From assembly GCA_947846985.1 (NCBI GenBank), contig CANTUZ010000025.1:5330100-5394099 (forward strand): a stretch of 64,000 bases of DNA, read 5' to 3'. Position numbers and translations under genes: made by a program. This DNA comes from Fratercula arctica. Its lineage: Eukaryota > Chordata > Aves > Charadriiformes > Alcidae. The notes below the pieces were generated by a model, which was given only the letters and a program-made list of their open reading frames with translations, did no database searches and was not told the origin of the DNA. This document shows, piece by piece, positions 32,918-45,157 of this stretch (its first letter is position 1; each line of letters begins with the position of its first letter).

Positions 32918-34238
32918 CATGATTGTCGGAGTCCAATACTCTGATATTGGAGAAGATTATACTGGGTACTATTGAAAGGCATTTAAAGAACAATGCAATC
33001 ATCAGGCACAGTCAACATGGGTTCACAAAGGGAAAGTCCTGTTTAACTAATTTGATATCCTTCTATGATAAGGTCACCTGCCTAGCGGATAAAGGAAAGG
33101 CAGTGGATGTAGTGTTTCTGGATTTTAGAAAGGCTTTTGATACTGTCCCTCACAGCATCCTTCTGGACAAGTTGTCTAACTGTGAGATGAGCAGGTTCAT
33201 GGTGCGCTGGGTGAAGAACTGGCTGAAGGGCAGAGCTCAAAGGGTTTTAATGAATGGGGCTACATCTGGCTGGCGACCGGTCACCATTGGTGTTCCTCAG
33301 GGTTCAATTCTGAGGCCAGTTCTGTTCAATATATTTGTCAATGATCTGGGTGCAGGAGATGAATTCACCACTAGCAAGTTTGCTGACAATACCAAACTGG
33401 GAGGTGCTGTTAACTCTCTTGAGGGATCTAGATAGATTGGAGCATTGGGCTATGATTAATGGGATGAAATTTAACAAGTCCAAATGCCAGATTCTGCACC
33501 TAGGACGGAGTAATGCCGGGCACAAGTATAAATTGTGAGAGGAGTGGCTGGAGAGCAGCCCTGCAGAAAGGGATCTGGGGGAGCAGGTCGACAGCAGGCT
33601 CAATAGGAGTCAGCAGTGGGCCCTGGCAACCAAGAGGGCAAACCGCATCCTGGGGTGCATCAAACACAGCATAACCAGCTGGTCAAAAGAGATGATTATC
33701 CCACCGTATTCAGCATTGGTGCAGCCTCACCTTGAGTCTTGTGTGCAGTTCTGGGCCCCACAATTTTAGAAGGATGTTCAGGTCCTTGAATGCATCCAGA
33801 GGAGGGCAACAAAGCTGGTGAAAGGGCTGGAAGGCATGTCCTATGAGGAGCGGCTAAGGACTTTGGGCTTGTCTAGTTTGGAGAAAAGGAGGCTGAGGGG
33901 TGACCTCATTGCTCTCTACAGCTTCCTGTGGAGGGCAAGTGGAGAGGGAGGTGCTGATCTCTTCTCCCTGGTATCCAGTGATAGGACGCATGGGAATGGT
34001 TCAAAGCTGTGCCAGGGGAGGTTTAGACTGGACATTAGGAAGCATTTCTTTACCAAGAGGGTGGTCAAACGCTGGAAGGGGCTTCCTAGAGAGGTGGTCG
34101 ATGCCCCAAGGCTGTCAGTGTTTAAGAGGCATTTGGACAATGCCCTTAATATGCTTTAGCTTTTGGTCAGGCAGTTGGACTAGATGATTGTTGTAGGTCC
34201 CTTTCAACTGAAATATTCTATTCTAATCTAAATTTTAT
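32918..34238 (+). mobile_element. CR1 LINE, older subfamily, 5'-truncated
   Basis: 32923-33435 is open with '[13 protein letters not shown]', '[12 protein letters not shown]' and 'GVPQGSI', but the catalytic box reads 'FADNTKL' (second Asp to Asn). A deletion or frameshift at about 33425 and stops at 33537 and 33768 follow; 33818-34159 is open to the C-terminus. It ends 'AATATTCTATTCTAATCT', a tail different from the other CR1s and shared with 42873-42969. Confidence 0.9.
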
Positions 34239-36360
34239 TCAATGTATTACAGTATGTGGTTTGTGTATACATGCAGTAGAATATGATATACATGATTTAA
34301 ATATATTTATATTAAATAAATATATAAATATATAAATATAAATTTATATTAAATTTATTTAATATTTAATAAATTAGAACAGAAGGGTCTTTGGTCTGAG
34401 AAATATTTATTCCACTGGAGCATTTTTGAAGTTTAAAGAAATGGTGCTATAAGCAAAGATGATTTCTCAGAAATTATAAGAGCAACACAATTAACTGTTT
34501 ATGTTGTGAAATGTTTTTAAAGACATGTTGTTAGCATCCTTTTGGATAAGATTGAATAGCTAGTGAGATGAGATTACCTATACATTTTATTCATGAAAGT
34601 TCTTTAAATTGTTGGCAGACAGAGTTTGCATCTTGAAAATCGTATCCTATCTGTGATGTATCCTGTTTTTAAGAGGATGTGTGGAAGTGTAATTTCTAAC
34701 TACATGCTATGTAGATATTTTCTGTCTGTTGTATGCGAATAGAATTTTGAATAGGTGTAGTTAATGTTAACTAGAAGTTCATTGTTGGGTTCAAATACTG
34801 GTTATTTGGGGTCAGAGTACACTTGTAACGTGGCCTGTGTACTTCCCTGTAACAAGTCACTGAGTAAGAACTGAGATGTATAAAGCATCTTTCATATTTA
34901 ATAGATAAGTATTGCAAGTTGCTTATGATTTTGTCAGCAGCTTTCAGTTTGAGGAGCTGAAATGAGCCTGTTTCGCATTTGCAGGTATGTCCAATTTGTC
35001 TTAAAACTAGTTGGAAAAATAACTCATAGTATCTAAAATTGATGCTTCTCTTATAGGCTTTTTCTCCTCACTGGATATCTAGGTAAGCCATGTGCCACTG
35101 TATACATGGGTCATTTCATAGGAAAGCCAAATCATTTCAGGTTTACAATGGTTATATTAGCAGTAAAACTCTAGATGACTTAGTCAAGATTGAGATCTGA
35201 CCCATAGGGCATTTTCCAAACTGTCATTTTTAGCAATAAATGCCTTGAACTTTTCATAGGTACACAGGATTCTTGGTTTCATAGGTTTCTTGGTGTGATA
35301 AGCAGGTCATTTCTGAAGAGACAATTTAATTTCCTGTATATTCAGATTTCAGAACAGTAGTAACTGTTCTGTTGAGAATATATACTTTGTTATAATAATG
35401 TTTCTGGAATGTTTTGAAACTGCCTGTGTTCACAGCAGTTTGTATTTTAGCTAGGTCAATAATACTGGTATCTCCATTGAAGTTGCATTTCTGTGTTGGA
35501 TATCTGTCTTTTATGCACCATGTGCTTTTATTTTATTTTAAGCTAACTGTTTGCTTGGCTATTTTTCTATATATGTTATGGAGTAGTCTTTTTTCCCTCA
35601 TAATATTTGTTTTAAAATAATAATTAAAAAAAACTGGTAGAGAGGTGTATTTTTTATTTGGTAAAGTTGTTCTTTCCTTTGTATTCAGCCTATGTTGTGC
35701 TTTGTCTGGCAGTTACTTGCAAATTGAGTTTCTTGGGATCTGAGAGTACAAAAGAGAATTGGTACATTAAAAGCACTGCCAAAGTTCCTAGAAGTGCCTG
35801 CCCTGCTAGGGGGAAGGGAGGAAGAGGGCTTCTGCAAGTGCATCTGGCCTGGTGAAATACACATGGCTTTCAGAGCAGCTTCAATAACTAGTTTGAACCC
35901 CTCCCTCCCTTCAAATTTCAATATTATTTAAAAGAATACCTATCAAGGTACTTCCAACAAAGATTTCTGGAAAATCCCTAGTTCTAGTTAAGGTGTGAAG
36001 TTTTCAGAATATGGGGTTGCTTTTTTCTCTCAATTTAGAGAAGCATATCTTTGCTTGGCAGCTCTGCTACAGGATTGTGGTCAAATAATATTTAAACCTT
36101 GCTACCTTGCTTTGTGAATGGACTGGGTAATTTTTCCATTGAGAAATATGAAGTGTCAATAAGCAGAATTCCTTAAGAACTTAAAGGGGTGGATGGTAAG
36201 TTGTCATTTTCCATTAAGATAGTGAAAGTTAGGAATAGATCAAGCATAGATGGCTGGTGGAAAATTGGATGACAGTTCCTGATGCTGGTTTACCTAACAG
36301 AAGTTAGAGAATTTCAGACTTGCTTGAATTTCTGGTATATACCATTTTCACTAGTCACTA
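34239..36360. other. AT-rich sequence, no gene recognised
   Basis: A strongly AT-rich low-complexity run lies at about 34297-34376. It lies upstream of the CDC42SE2 exon and may be intron or upstream DNA of that gene. Confidence 0.5.
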
Positions 36361-38345
36361 CAGAATCACAGAATATCTCAAGTTGGAAGGGACACATAAG
36401 GATCATTGAATCCGACTCCCTGCTCCTCGCAGGACTACCTAAACCTAAACCATATGACTAAGAGCGTCGTCCAGACACTCCTTGAACTCTGACAGGCTTA
36501 GTGCTGTGACCACTTCCCCAGGGAGCCTGTTCCAGTGACCGACCCACCCTCTCAATGAAGAACCTTTTCCCAGTGTCCAATCTGAACTTCCCCTGATGTA
36601 GCTTCATTCCATTTCCTCATGTCCTATCGCTGGTCACCAGAGAGAGGAGATCAGCACCTCCCCCTCGGCTACCCCTCTTGAGGAAGTTGTAGACTGCGAT
36701 GAGGTCACCCCTCTTCTCCAAGCTGAACAAGCCAAGTGACCTCAGCCGCTCAGTCTTGCCCTCGAGGCCTTTCACCATCTTGGTCACTCTCCTCTGGACA
36801 CACTGTAATAGTTTGATGTCCTTCTTATATTGAGGCGCCCAAAACTGCACAGAGTACTTGAGGTGACACCGCACCAGTGAGGTGTAGAGTGGGACAATCG
36901 CCTCCCTCGACTGGCTAGCTATGCTGTGCTATGTTGTCCCTTTTGGCTGCCAGGGCGCGCTGTTGACTCATATTCAACTTGCCGTCAACCCAAACCCCCA
37001 GATCTCTTTCCGCGGGGCTGCTTTCCAGCCTCTCATCCCCAAATTTGTATGTATAACCAGGATTACCTCATCCCAGGCAGAGAATCTGACGCTTGCTCTT
37101 GTTAAATTTCATACGGTTGGTGATTGCCCAGCTCTCTAGTCTATCCAGATCTCTCAGTAAGGCCTCTCTACCCTCAAGGGAGTCCATAGCTCCTCCTAGT
37201 TTAGTATTGTCGGCAAACTTACTTAATGTACATTTGATTCCTGCATCCAGATCATTTATAAAAACGTTAAAGAACACTGGCCCTAAAATTGAGCCCTGGA
37301 GAACCCCACTGGCTGCCAGCCTGATGTAACCCCATTTACTATAACTCTTTGAGCCCAACCCATCAGCCAACTTGTCGAGCTGTATGCTGGACATTTTGTC
37401 CAGAAGGATACTATAAGAGACAGCATCAAAAGCTTTGCTAAAATCCAAAAAACCCCACATCTACTGCCTTCCCTTGGTCAACTAGATGGGTGACCTTGTC
37501 ATAAAAGGAAATTAAGTTGGTTAAGTAGGACTTTCCCCTTGTGAACCCGTGCTGGCTATGACCAATGACTGCGTTGTCTCTCAAGGGTTTTTCAGTAACT
37601 CTCAGAATAACCTTCTCCATAGTTTTACCGGGCACTGAAGTGAGACTGACAGGCCTGTAATTACCAGGGTCTTCCTTCTTACCCTTCTTGAAAATTGGGA
37701 CAACGTTTGCCAGCTTCCAGTCGACTGAGACCTCTCCAGACTCCCAAGACCGCTGAAAAATAACGGAGAGAGGTCCTGTGATGACATTGGCCAGCTCTTT
37801 CAGTACCCTGGGATGAATCCCATCGGGCGCCATAGATTTATGTGCCTCCAGCTGGAGCAGCAAGTCTCGAACAAGTTCAGGGTCGGCTAGGAATTTATCA
37901 TCCCCTCAGACATGGTGTTCCAACACAGGGCTCCGGGGGGTCCCAGAGCCCATCATCAGTGTTAAAGACAGAGGCAAAGACGACATTAAAAGTCTCCGCT
38001 TTGTCTATGTCCCTATTTGTGAGGTGACCGACCTCATCAAGTAACAGGCCAATGTTATCTCTGATCCTCCTTTTGCTGTTAACATATTTTAAAAAGCCCT
38101 TTTTATTGTCCTTCACATTGCTGGCCAGCTTGAACTCTAATCAAGCTTTGGCTGCATGAATTTTCTCCCTGCAGTGGTGAACAGCATCTCTGTAGTCCTC
38201 CTGTGTTGCCTGTCCTTGCTTCCAATGTCCATATACTTTCCTTTTCCACCTAAGTTCTGGAAGCAGATCCCTGCTCAGCCAAGCCAGCCTTCTGCCCTGA
38301 CTGCTTGACTTGCGACACTTTAGAATTGTCTGCTCCCGCGCTCTT
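36361..38345 (-). mobile_element. CR1 LINE, older subfamily
   Basis: Minus frames 37438-37863 ('SMAPDGIHPRVLKELA', '[12 protein letters not shown]'), 37068-37460 (RT core, 'FADNTKLGG' with Asp to Asn) and 36617-36874 (C-terminus). 37898-38116 is the linker ('NKKGFLKYVNSKRR'). Several frameshifts. Tail at 36361 ('CAGAATCACAGAATAT'). Confidence 0.88.
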
Positions 38346-38510
38346 AAGAGATGGCTCTTAAAAAGGAATAAGCGTGTGACTTGTTTGCTAGTGTCTCTCC
38401 ATTCTGTAGTTCAAGATATTATCAAGAAATCACTGGCATGGGTGGCTGTCCGAGAGTATGAGATTCTGTATCTTCTTTCTTTCTGATGTAACGTACTTCT
38501 TTCTTTTCAG

Positions 38511-38828
38511 GTTCACATAACGCTAGGGATCAAAGCAGCATATGCAACACTTGTGTGGTTCTGGGATCAGTCTTCTGAAAGAAGACTCCAAAATAAATTA
38601 TCTTCAACCTGTTTATCCTGAGACTGACTTTTCTTTGGAGAAAAGCTCAAAAGAGAAACTTTTCACACTGGAACCATTATAAATAAATCTACTTCAAGAA
38701 CTTGCTACCTGGAGACACTGTTGCAGAGATTGAATCCTGCTTTTCATCTGCGTTTGAGCTTCAGACTGTAAACAATGAGTGAGTTCTGGTTGTGTTTCAA
38801 CTGCTGTATTGCAGAACAACCTCAGCCT
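38511..38828 (+). CDS. CDC42SE2: CDC42SE2 (SPEC2) first coding exon, with 5' UTR
   Basis: Preceded by a strong acceptor (TTCTTTCTTTTCAG) and followed by GTAAGT at 38829. The exon has 264 bases of 5' UTR and 54 coding bases from ATG 38775: 'MSEFWLCFNCCIAEQPQP', the known N-terminus of CDC42 small effector 2. The family is about 84 aa long. Its N-terminal Cys pair (residues 10 and 11) is palmitoylated for membrane attachment, and a CRIB motif in the next exon binds GTP-CDC42 and modulates actin. The next exon was not found in the window; introns in this gene are long. CDC42SE2 lies close to HINT1 in other vertebrates, which supports the call. If the window is W, this is a W gametolog or fragment. 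Confidence 0.9.
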
Positions 38829-39310
38829 GTAAGTATGAGTATTGGAACTGTTTTGTATATAATTCAATACATTGTTCAATTTTTCTATTTTTTTTTTTGT
38901 TTTAGCTTCTTAAACTAGTGCTGTTGGACTAAGCCCAGTGAGAATTAAGGAATTAACTACCATCTTGGTTTAGCTGTGAAAGAAGAGAGTCTGATCTAGA
39001 CTGTCATAGTGATATTTTCCTATCCTTAATCTTAAATCTGTCTGAAGTCTTTGAAAAGAGCCTTTATATGTTTGAACTGCAGAGAGGGAGAAAGGATGGG
39101 GAAGGGGAGGGTGAGAGTGAGGAGGGCCTAAACTGTTGCTCTAACATCTGCTAAAAAGCAGGTGGAAATCTGGAAATGTCACAATGTTTGATACTGTTTA
39201 AGGCTTATTTTCCTGTGTGGTTGGACAATGGTGAAGGAAGGAAACATTGCTGTTAAGAACTATAGAGTAAAATCCATTCCTCCTCTGCTTTTCTTAACAT
39301 TCATTTAAAT
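38829..39310 (+). other. Start of CDC42SE2 intron
   Basis: Begins with GTAAGT. No repeat recognised before the purine-rich tract. Confidence 0.6.
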
Positions 39311-41575
39311 GAAGTCAGAGAGAGGGCGAGTGAGAGGATAGGCAAGAGAGCGGGGAGGCGAGCGGTTGAGAGAGCGAGCAAGCGGGAGTGGGAGGGAGTG
39401 AGAGTGGGTGAGCAGGAGAGGGAGCGAGGGGGGGGAGTGTGGGGGAGGGAGAGCATGAGAGAGGGGAAGCGAGAGTGTGCAGGCAAGCACGAGTGGGGGA
39501 GTGCAAGGGGGCGAGAGAGGGAGGGAGAGAGATCAATGGAGTGAGTGAGGGTGAGTGTGAGTGCAAACAACAGGGAGCAGGACCACGGAAGAGAGCACGT
39601 GCGAGTGAGCAAGGGCATGAGAGAGCAAGACCGAGAGAGCAAGTGTAAGTGGAAGTGAGACCAGGAGAGCGAGTGAGTGCGTGAGCAGGGGAGCATGGGT
39701 GAGAGATCAAGGGTGAGCGAGAGCAAGAGTGAGCGGGAGAGCAAGTATGTGTCGGGAGAGAGGGTGTGGTCACACGAGGTCGAGAGCGAGGGAGGGAGCA
39801 AGTGCGAGCGAGAGATTGAGAGTGTGGGTGTGGGTGCGAGAGGGAGGGCGGGTGGGAGCAAAAGGCTGAGAGAGCAGGGACGGGCAAGAGAATGACAGTG
39901 AACGGGGCAGGTGGGTGAGGGCAAGCAAGAGAGCAAGGGGAGAGGGAGGGCATGAGGGTGAGCAGGAGGGTGAGGGGGTAAGGCAAGCGAGAGGGGGAAG
40001 GCAAATGGGAGAGGGGGCGAGGAGGTGAGGGGGCAAGCGAGAATTAGGGGAGGAAAAATCACAAGGGGGCAGGGGATGAGGAGGTGAGCAAGGGGTTAAG
40101 CAGGGGCAAGTGGGCAAGGAGATGAGTGGGAGCAAGGAGGCAGGTGAGGAGCCAAGTGAGTGGTCAAGGAGGCAGGTGAGGAGGCAAGCAATGGGGGCGA
40201 GCCGAGCGGGGGTGAGGAACCAAGTGAGAGTAAGGGGTGAGGGATAAGGAGGTGAGCACAAGGAGGAGATGGACTGGAGGGGAGGAGGTGAGCACGAGGA
40301 CGTGGGTGCAGGAAAGGGAGTGAGGAGGCGAGTGTGGGATGGTGAGCATGGGGCGGTGAGCGCTAGGTGATGAGCACCAGGAGATTAATGTGAGCATGAG
40401 ACTTGAGGAGATGAACGTGAGGTTACAAGTGTGAGCAAGTGTGTGAGGAGACTAGCAACAGGGAGGGGACAAGCACAATGGAAAGAGGGAAGAGATGAGA
40501 GAGAGGAGACGAATGCACGAGGGAGAGGAACAAGACAAGCACAAAGGAGAGCACAAGGATACGAGCATAAGGGAGAGAGAGGAGACAAATGTGAGAGGAT
40601 GAGCTGGAATGAGAGGAGGAGTATATGAGGATGAGCTGGAGAGCGAGGGAGGGGGAGAGACTATTGAGAATGAGAGTGAGTCAGCTAGAGCGAGAGACCA
40701 GGAGGCAGCAGGTAAAAGAGGAAGGAAAAGAGCATGAGCAAAAGAGGAAGAGAGGGAACGTGAGACGGCAACAGCAAGTGAGACAGCAGTTGTGAGGCAG
40801 AATGAGTGCGAGACCGTGAGTGTGAGTCAGTGAGAACAAGAGAGTGAGATTGAGTGAGATGGCAAGTGTAAGACTGAGTGAGAGAGGGTGAGGCAGCGAG
40901 CGAGAGACAGCATGCGAGAGGAGGTGAGCACAAGCGTGAGACAGTGAGCAAGTGTGAGGACTGCGGGAGTGAGCTGGAGCGAGTGCGATTGGTCAAAAAA
41001 GTGAGTGAGATGAGAGCGCACACTTGAGTGAGAGATGGAGAGAAAGATAGTGATCAGTAGATGAGGCAAGAGCGAGGCAGCAAGAGAGTGACAGTCATAA
41101 GCATGAGAAGTGTGACTGTGAGCAAGCGCAAGCAGGTGAGAAAATGAGTGCAAGGTGCCAGTAGCACACGTGAGAAGTGCAAGATGATGTGAGCAGGCAG
41201 GAGATGGTAGGTGACACAATGAGTGAGCATGAGACAGCGAGATTGAGCGAGCAAGGTAGTGAGAACGAGAGACAGTGAGATGGCATGACTGAACCAGAGA
41301 AAGATAGATATGGAGGGAGAGAGCGAGTGCCACAGGTTGAGCAAGAACTAGAGAGAAATTAAGAGACTGAACGACTGAGAGACAGACAGATGGGGAGAAA
41401 GAGGGAGGCAGGGAGTGAGACAAAATTCAGAGATGGAGACAGAGGCAGAGAGACAGCAAGAGAGTGGGAGTGTTAGGGAGATAGAGTGAGAGAGGGAAAC
41501 AGTGAGCAAAGGCACAAAAGATAGTGAGAGAAGGAAAACTCAGAGAGAGATGGGGAGAGAGACAAAGAAGATGAT
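39311..41575 (+). repeat. 2.26-kb degenerate purine-rich tandem repeat
   Basis: Almost entirely short GAG-N type units (GAGC, GAGT, GAGA, GTGAG). Pyrimidines are mostly single and flanked by purines. The unit drifts along the tract: GAGNGAG-like at 39311-40000, GAGGNGG(T/C)GAG-like at 40000-40400, GAGACAGTGAG-like at 40740-41340. The long open minus-strand frames (for example 39301-40062) are a by-product of the lack of T on the purine strand and have Ser/Pro/Leu-only composition. Not coding. Confidence 0.92.
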
Positions 41576-42529
41576 TAAGGTGTTAATTGATCTAGTCGTT
41601 CAAGCAGAATACCTGAAGGTTATATGGTTTACTGCAGGCTGCAACACTTAGGTGTTTTCTAAATAGCAAATAGGTACAAACTGTAGTCCCTGGTTTCTCT
41701 TAATTTGTCAAGTATGTGTTTTGGATAGTGGGTTGTTGGTGTTTTGCATGTGAGGTTTTTGGGGAGGGTGTTGATTTTTTGGTTTGGATTTTCTTTTTGT
41801 GAAGGGAAGAATCTGCTTCATTGTTGCAAAAACTAATCGACTTCTGGAATACTTTACTTAGATTAATGCTTGCCCAGGATGCTGTTAACTGCTTTAACAT
41901 CCTCTGAGGAAAGGCACTACAGAATACTGTAAAATACAGAGCTCTTGGACATTGATAAGTAGGTCTTCATGGGGCATGTGTATAAGCACCATGACTTTTT
42001 ATTGAATGTAGTGCAGCTTAAATGTTTTGGCAAACACTTATTCTAGCTAGATTTTAAATCAGACGATGTTAATTATATATGAAAACTATCTTTTTTTTTA
42101 AATTGACATCAAGTAGTTTAGATATGGAAAAGCTGATTAGAATTAAGAGATGTATTAAAATACAAGAGGAATTTCTGAAGTGCATAATACTTATGTGAAA
42201 TTACTGCAGTACAAAATCTGCAGTAATGTTTTACAAATATGAGGGCCTCTTGATTATCCTTTGAAGACAGTAAAATTGGTCTCCTTGTATGCTGCTTGTA
42301 TCATGCTTCATTTCACCAAAATGTTCTTCTGCAGTATTTAGATCTCTCGCTCTTTCTTGCACACTCTCTCTCTTTGAACTTTACAGTGGTTTAAATATTT
42401 ATTTCTATTTAGTCTGTTTGATGTAAGCCCTTCTGTTCATGCTATCTGAACCATATTATTTTAAATAATAGGAAAAGTGATCAAGTACTTAGGGTATCTT
42501 AAATTACATAATAACTTATTGTTGTGGGT
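41576..42529. other. AT-rich sequence, probable intron
   Basis: No gene or repeat recognised. Confidence 0.5.
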
Positions 42530-42872
42530 TAACCCTGATAGGCAGCTAAGAACCACACAACTCACTCCCCCCACGGTGGGATGGGGAAGAGAATTGGAAG
42601 GGTAAAAATGCAAAAATTTGTGGGTTGAGATAAAGACAGTTCAATAGGTAAAGCAACAGCTTCACGCGCAGGCAAAGCAAAACAAGGAATTCATTCACTA
42701 CTTCCCATTGACAGGCAGATGGTTAGCCATTTCCAGGAAAGCAGGGCTTCATCACATGTAATGGTTATGTGGGAAGACAAATGCCATAACCACAAACACC
42801 CCTCGCCCCAATCCCTTCCTCCTTTCCCCCAGCTTTTATTGCTGAGCACGATGTCATATGGTATGGAATAAT
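42530..42872 (-). repeat. LTR fragment, family B
   Basis: The reverse complement starts at 'TATTCCATACCATATGACAT' and reaches the LTR 3' end (GGTTAACCC...). It is cut at 42872 by a CR1 tail. Matches 56062-56340 closely. Confidence 0.75.
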
Positions 42873-42969
42873 AAGATGCTTTAGCTTTTGGTCAGCCCTG
42901 AATTGGTCAGGTAGTTGGACTAGATGATCATTGTAGGTCCCTTTCAACTGAAATATTCTATTCTATTCT
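42873..42969 (+). mobile_element. CR1 3' tail only (about 97 bp)
   Basis: Nearly identical to 34147-34238 ('GATGATCATTGTAGGTCC', 'CAACTGAAATATTCTATTC'). Interrupts a family-B LTR. Confidence 0.8.
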
Positions 42970-45157
42970 CTCCGACCAGGTTCTTTTAGATATTCCACAC
43001 AAGGAGGGTTTGATGTTTAATACCAAATTTACTTATTTGAAGATATTTGGTGCTACATGGATTTTGATTTAGAAGTGTGATACATCAATATACTGAAATC
43101 ACAACACAAGCATAATATAGCAATTGCAATATACAGTTTAATCACAGTACAAAAGTGATTCCCATTACTGATCTCTATATGCTCACTGTCACAACACTGG
43201 GCATCCCCAATCGCCAGGAAGGAAAACTTGGGTTGAATCCAGCTCAAGCCCATTGCTCTCTTCAAAATTTGTTTTATTAGTTGTCCAGTTTTTATACTTT
43301 ATGTTGGGATGAGCCACATATACACTTCCCCTCATGCTAGTCTGTCTAGCTCAGGAAGACATTACTCCCTGCTAATTATCTCAAGGAACCTGATGACTCA
43401 CTGGTACAGCTGTATATCTAAAACAAAGGGTACCCTCCAGTCTCCCTTGTGTTGAGATAAACTTAGCTTTCTTTACAATAATTGGCAGTCATCCTTTACA
43501 TTCTTCCCTGAGCTCATTATTTTTTCCCTTCTCCTGTAAGTCGTCTTCTATTGTGGGGGTGTGTTGGTCAGTGATCTCCTAGTTCGCTCCCCTAGGTCTC
43601 CCTGTTTTTCTATGCAGCCAATGATTAATTCTACCAGGAAGAAGTTAGATCCTCCTTTCCTCTGCTCTCCATAGTCCATGAGCCAGTCCTTGATTTGCTT
43701 TGCCTCTGCAGCAATGTGAAGGGTAGACTGGAGCATGCCAAATCCTATGATCTACATGCTTTCTCCCCACATTGCTCACTAACTGCAGCCTGAGTTCAAA
43801 GTGTCTACACTGGACTGGATATTTGCTGGCAGATCAAGTGCCATTTTACACTCTTCAGCCTGCTCATGTCCAGTCTGGCCACATTCATGAACAGAGCTAT
43901 GGACCTATGATTGACTTTGGAAGGAACTCTGGGGCTCTGGCTGAAATGAGTTCTTTGTACAGGCCTTCATACGCCCTTCTCCACTTAAATATCCACACAG
44001 GAGATAGCTGTTTGCAGGAGCAGACTGTGACTATGTGTATAAATATATACACATATCTATGTATATACATATCCCGCACACACACATTCCTTTCTTGCTT
44101 GGCAGCTAATGGCAGGTACCTGCTGATGTGATGACAGAAGTCAGCCCTACTTCACCCCTGTCTATTGCATTCCAGATATAAGATTAAGATAGGGTCTCTA
44201 GCATTTTAACTATAAAAAGGATTTTTTTTCTTTCCAGGAACCCCCTGTGCTCTCACCCTTAGAGATACACAGGCCCTATCACACCCAGGGCTGGCCCTTA
44301 GAGACCACTCACCCCCTTGCTCCCAGGCCACTTCATCTATTCATCAGCTAGTCTGGCTTGTTCGCTAGCAATCACACACTAGCTCATGCACTCGCACTCA
44401 CTCCAGTTGATGGTGCCACAGATACACAGGACCTCCAACCCATAGTCTGACTCCAGCTGCTGGCACTCACACCCCCTTACGCACACATGCACATAGAACA
44501 TAGACCCCCTCACCCAGGAAAGAGTTAGAAAGGAATTTAATAAGAAGATAGGACAGAATGCACTGATTACTGAATACTGCAAATCATTTTGTGTTCTTGA
44601 ATCATCACCAATGATGCTATCAGGAGAGAAACAACTGAAGCAACTTCAGAGAAATTACTGTCTTTATATGGCCACAAGATGCTAATACTGCAAGGTTGTT
44701 AATTCTGCAAACTGACTTTCTTTCATTTCTTTTATTACCCAAGAGAAAAAAAAATGCAAAAAAATGTTGTATGTAGCTCTAGAATTTCTTTTGAGCCTAG
44801 CAGCAATGAGAAGTGCTGCAGAAAGCTGTGATGATTTATATTGTTACCAGATCAAGAGTTGCCACCTCGTCACCATTCCTCAGTTAAAATGAGCTGGCTC
44901 TGCTACAGGAACAGGCATGTTAATAGCAGTGAGAATGTGAGTCCATCTGGTTTGCAGTTGAGAATGGGGCTAGTATGGTCCCATTCAAAAAAGAGAGAGT
45001 ACAAAACTTTAATGAAAAGTGGAGATTAAAAACTCCAAAATAAAAAGAAGATTAATTTAAAGAACAAAAACAAAGGGGCAATGTCAGCTTTCAAAATGCA
45101 GACTGGATGTTGAGAAGGATGATCGCAAATGGTTCAGAGACCTAATAAGTCACTTAT
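42970..45157. other. Unassigned sequence
   Basis: An AT-rich TATA-type microsatellite lies at about 44036-44072. A minus-strand open stretch at 43548-43736 ('LHIAAEAKQIKDWLMDYG') could be a retroviral remnant but I cannot place it. No gene recognised. Confidence 0.4.

Noticed and set aside
39301..40261. Long minus-strand ORFs (up to 253 aa)
   Set aside because: Composition is Ser/Pro/Leu only and all frames of the purine tract are open because stop codons need T on that strand. No domain.
39311..41575. CRISPR or ordinary satellite array
   Set aside because: No constant repeat with unique spacers and no fixed unit length; a degenerate purine-rich simple repeat fits better.
43548..43736. Possible retroviral fragment on minus strand
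   Set aside because: Helical, charged 62-aa stretch with no motif that I can tie to gag, pol or env; kept only as unassigned.
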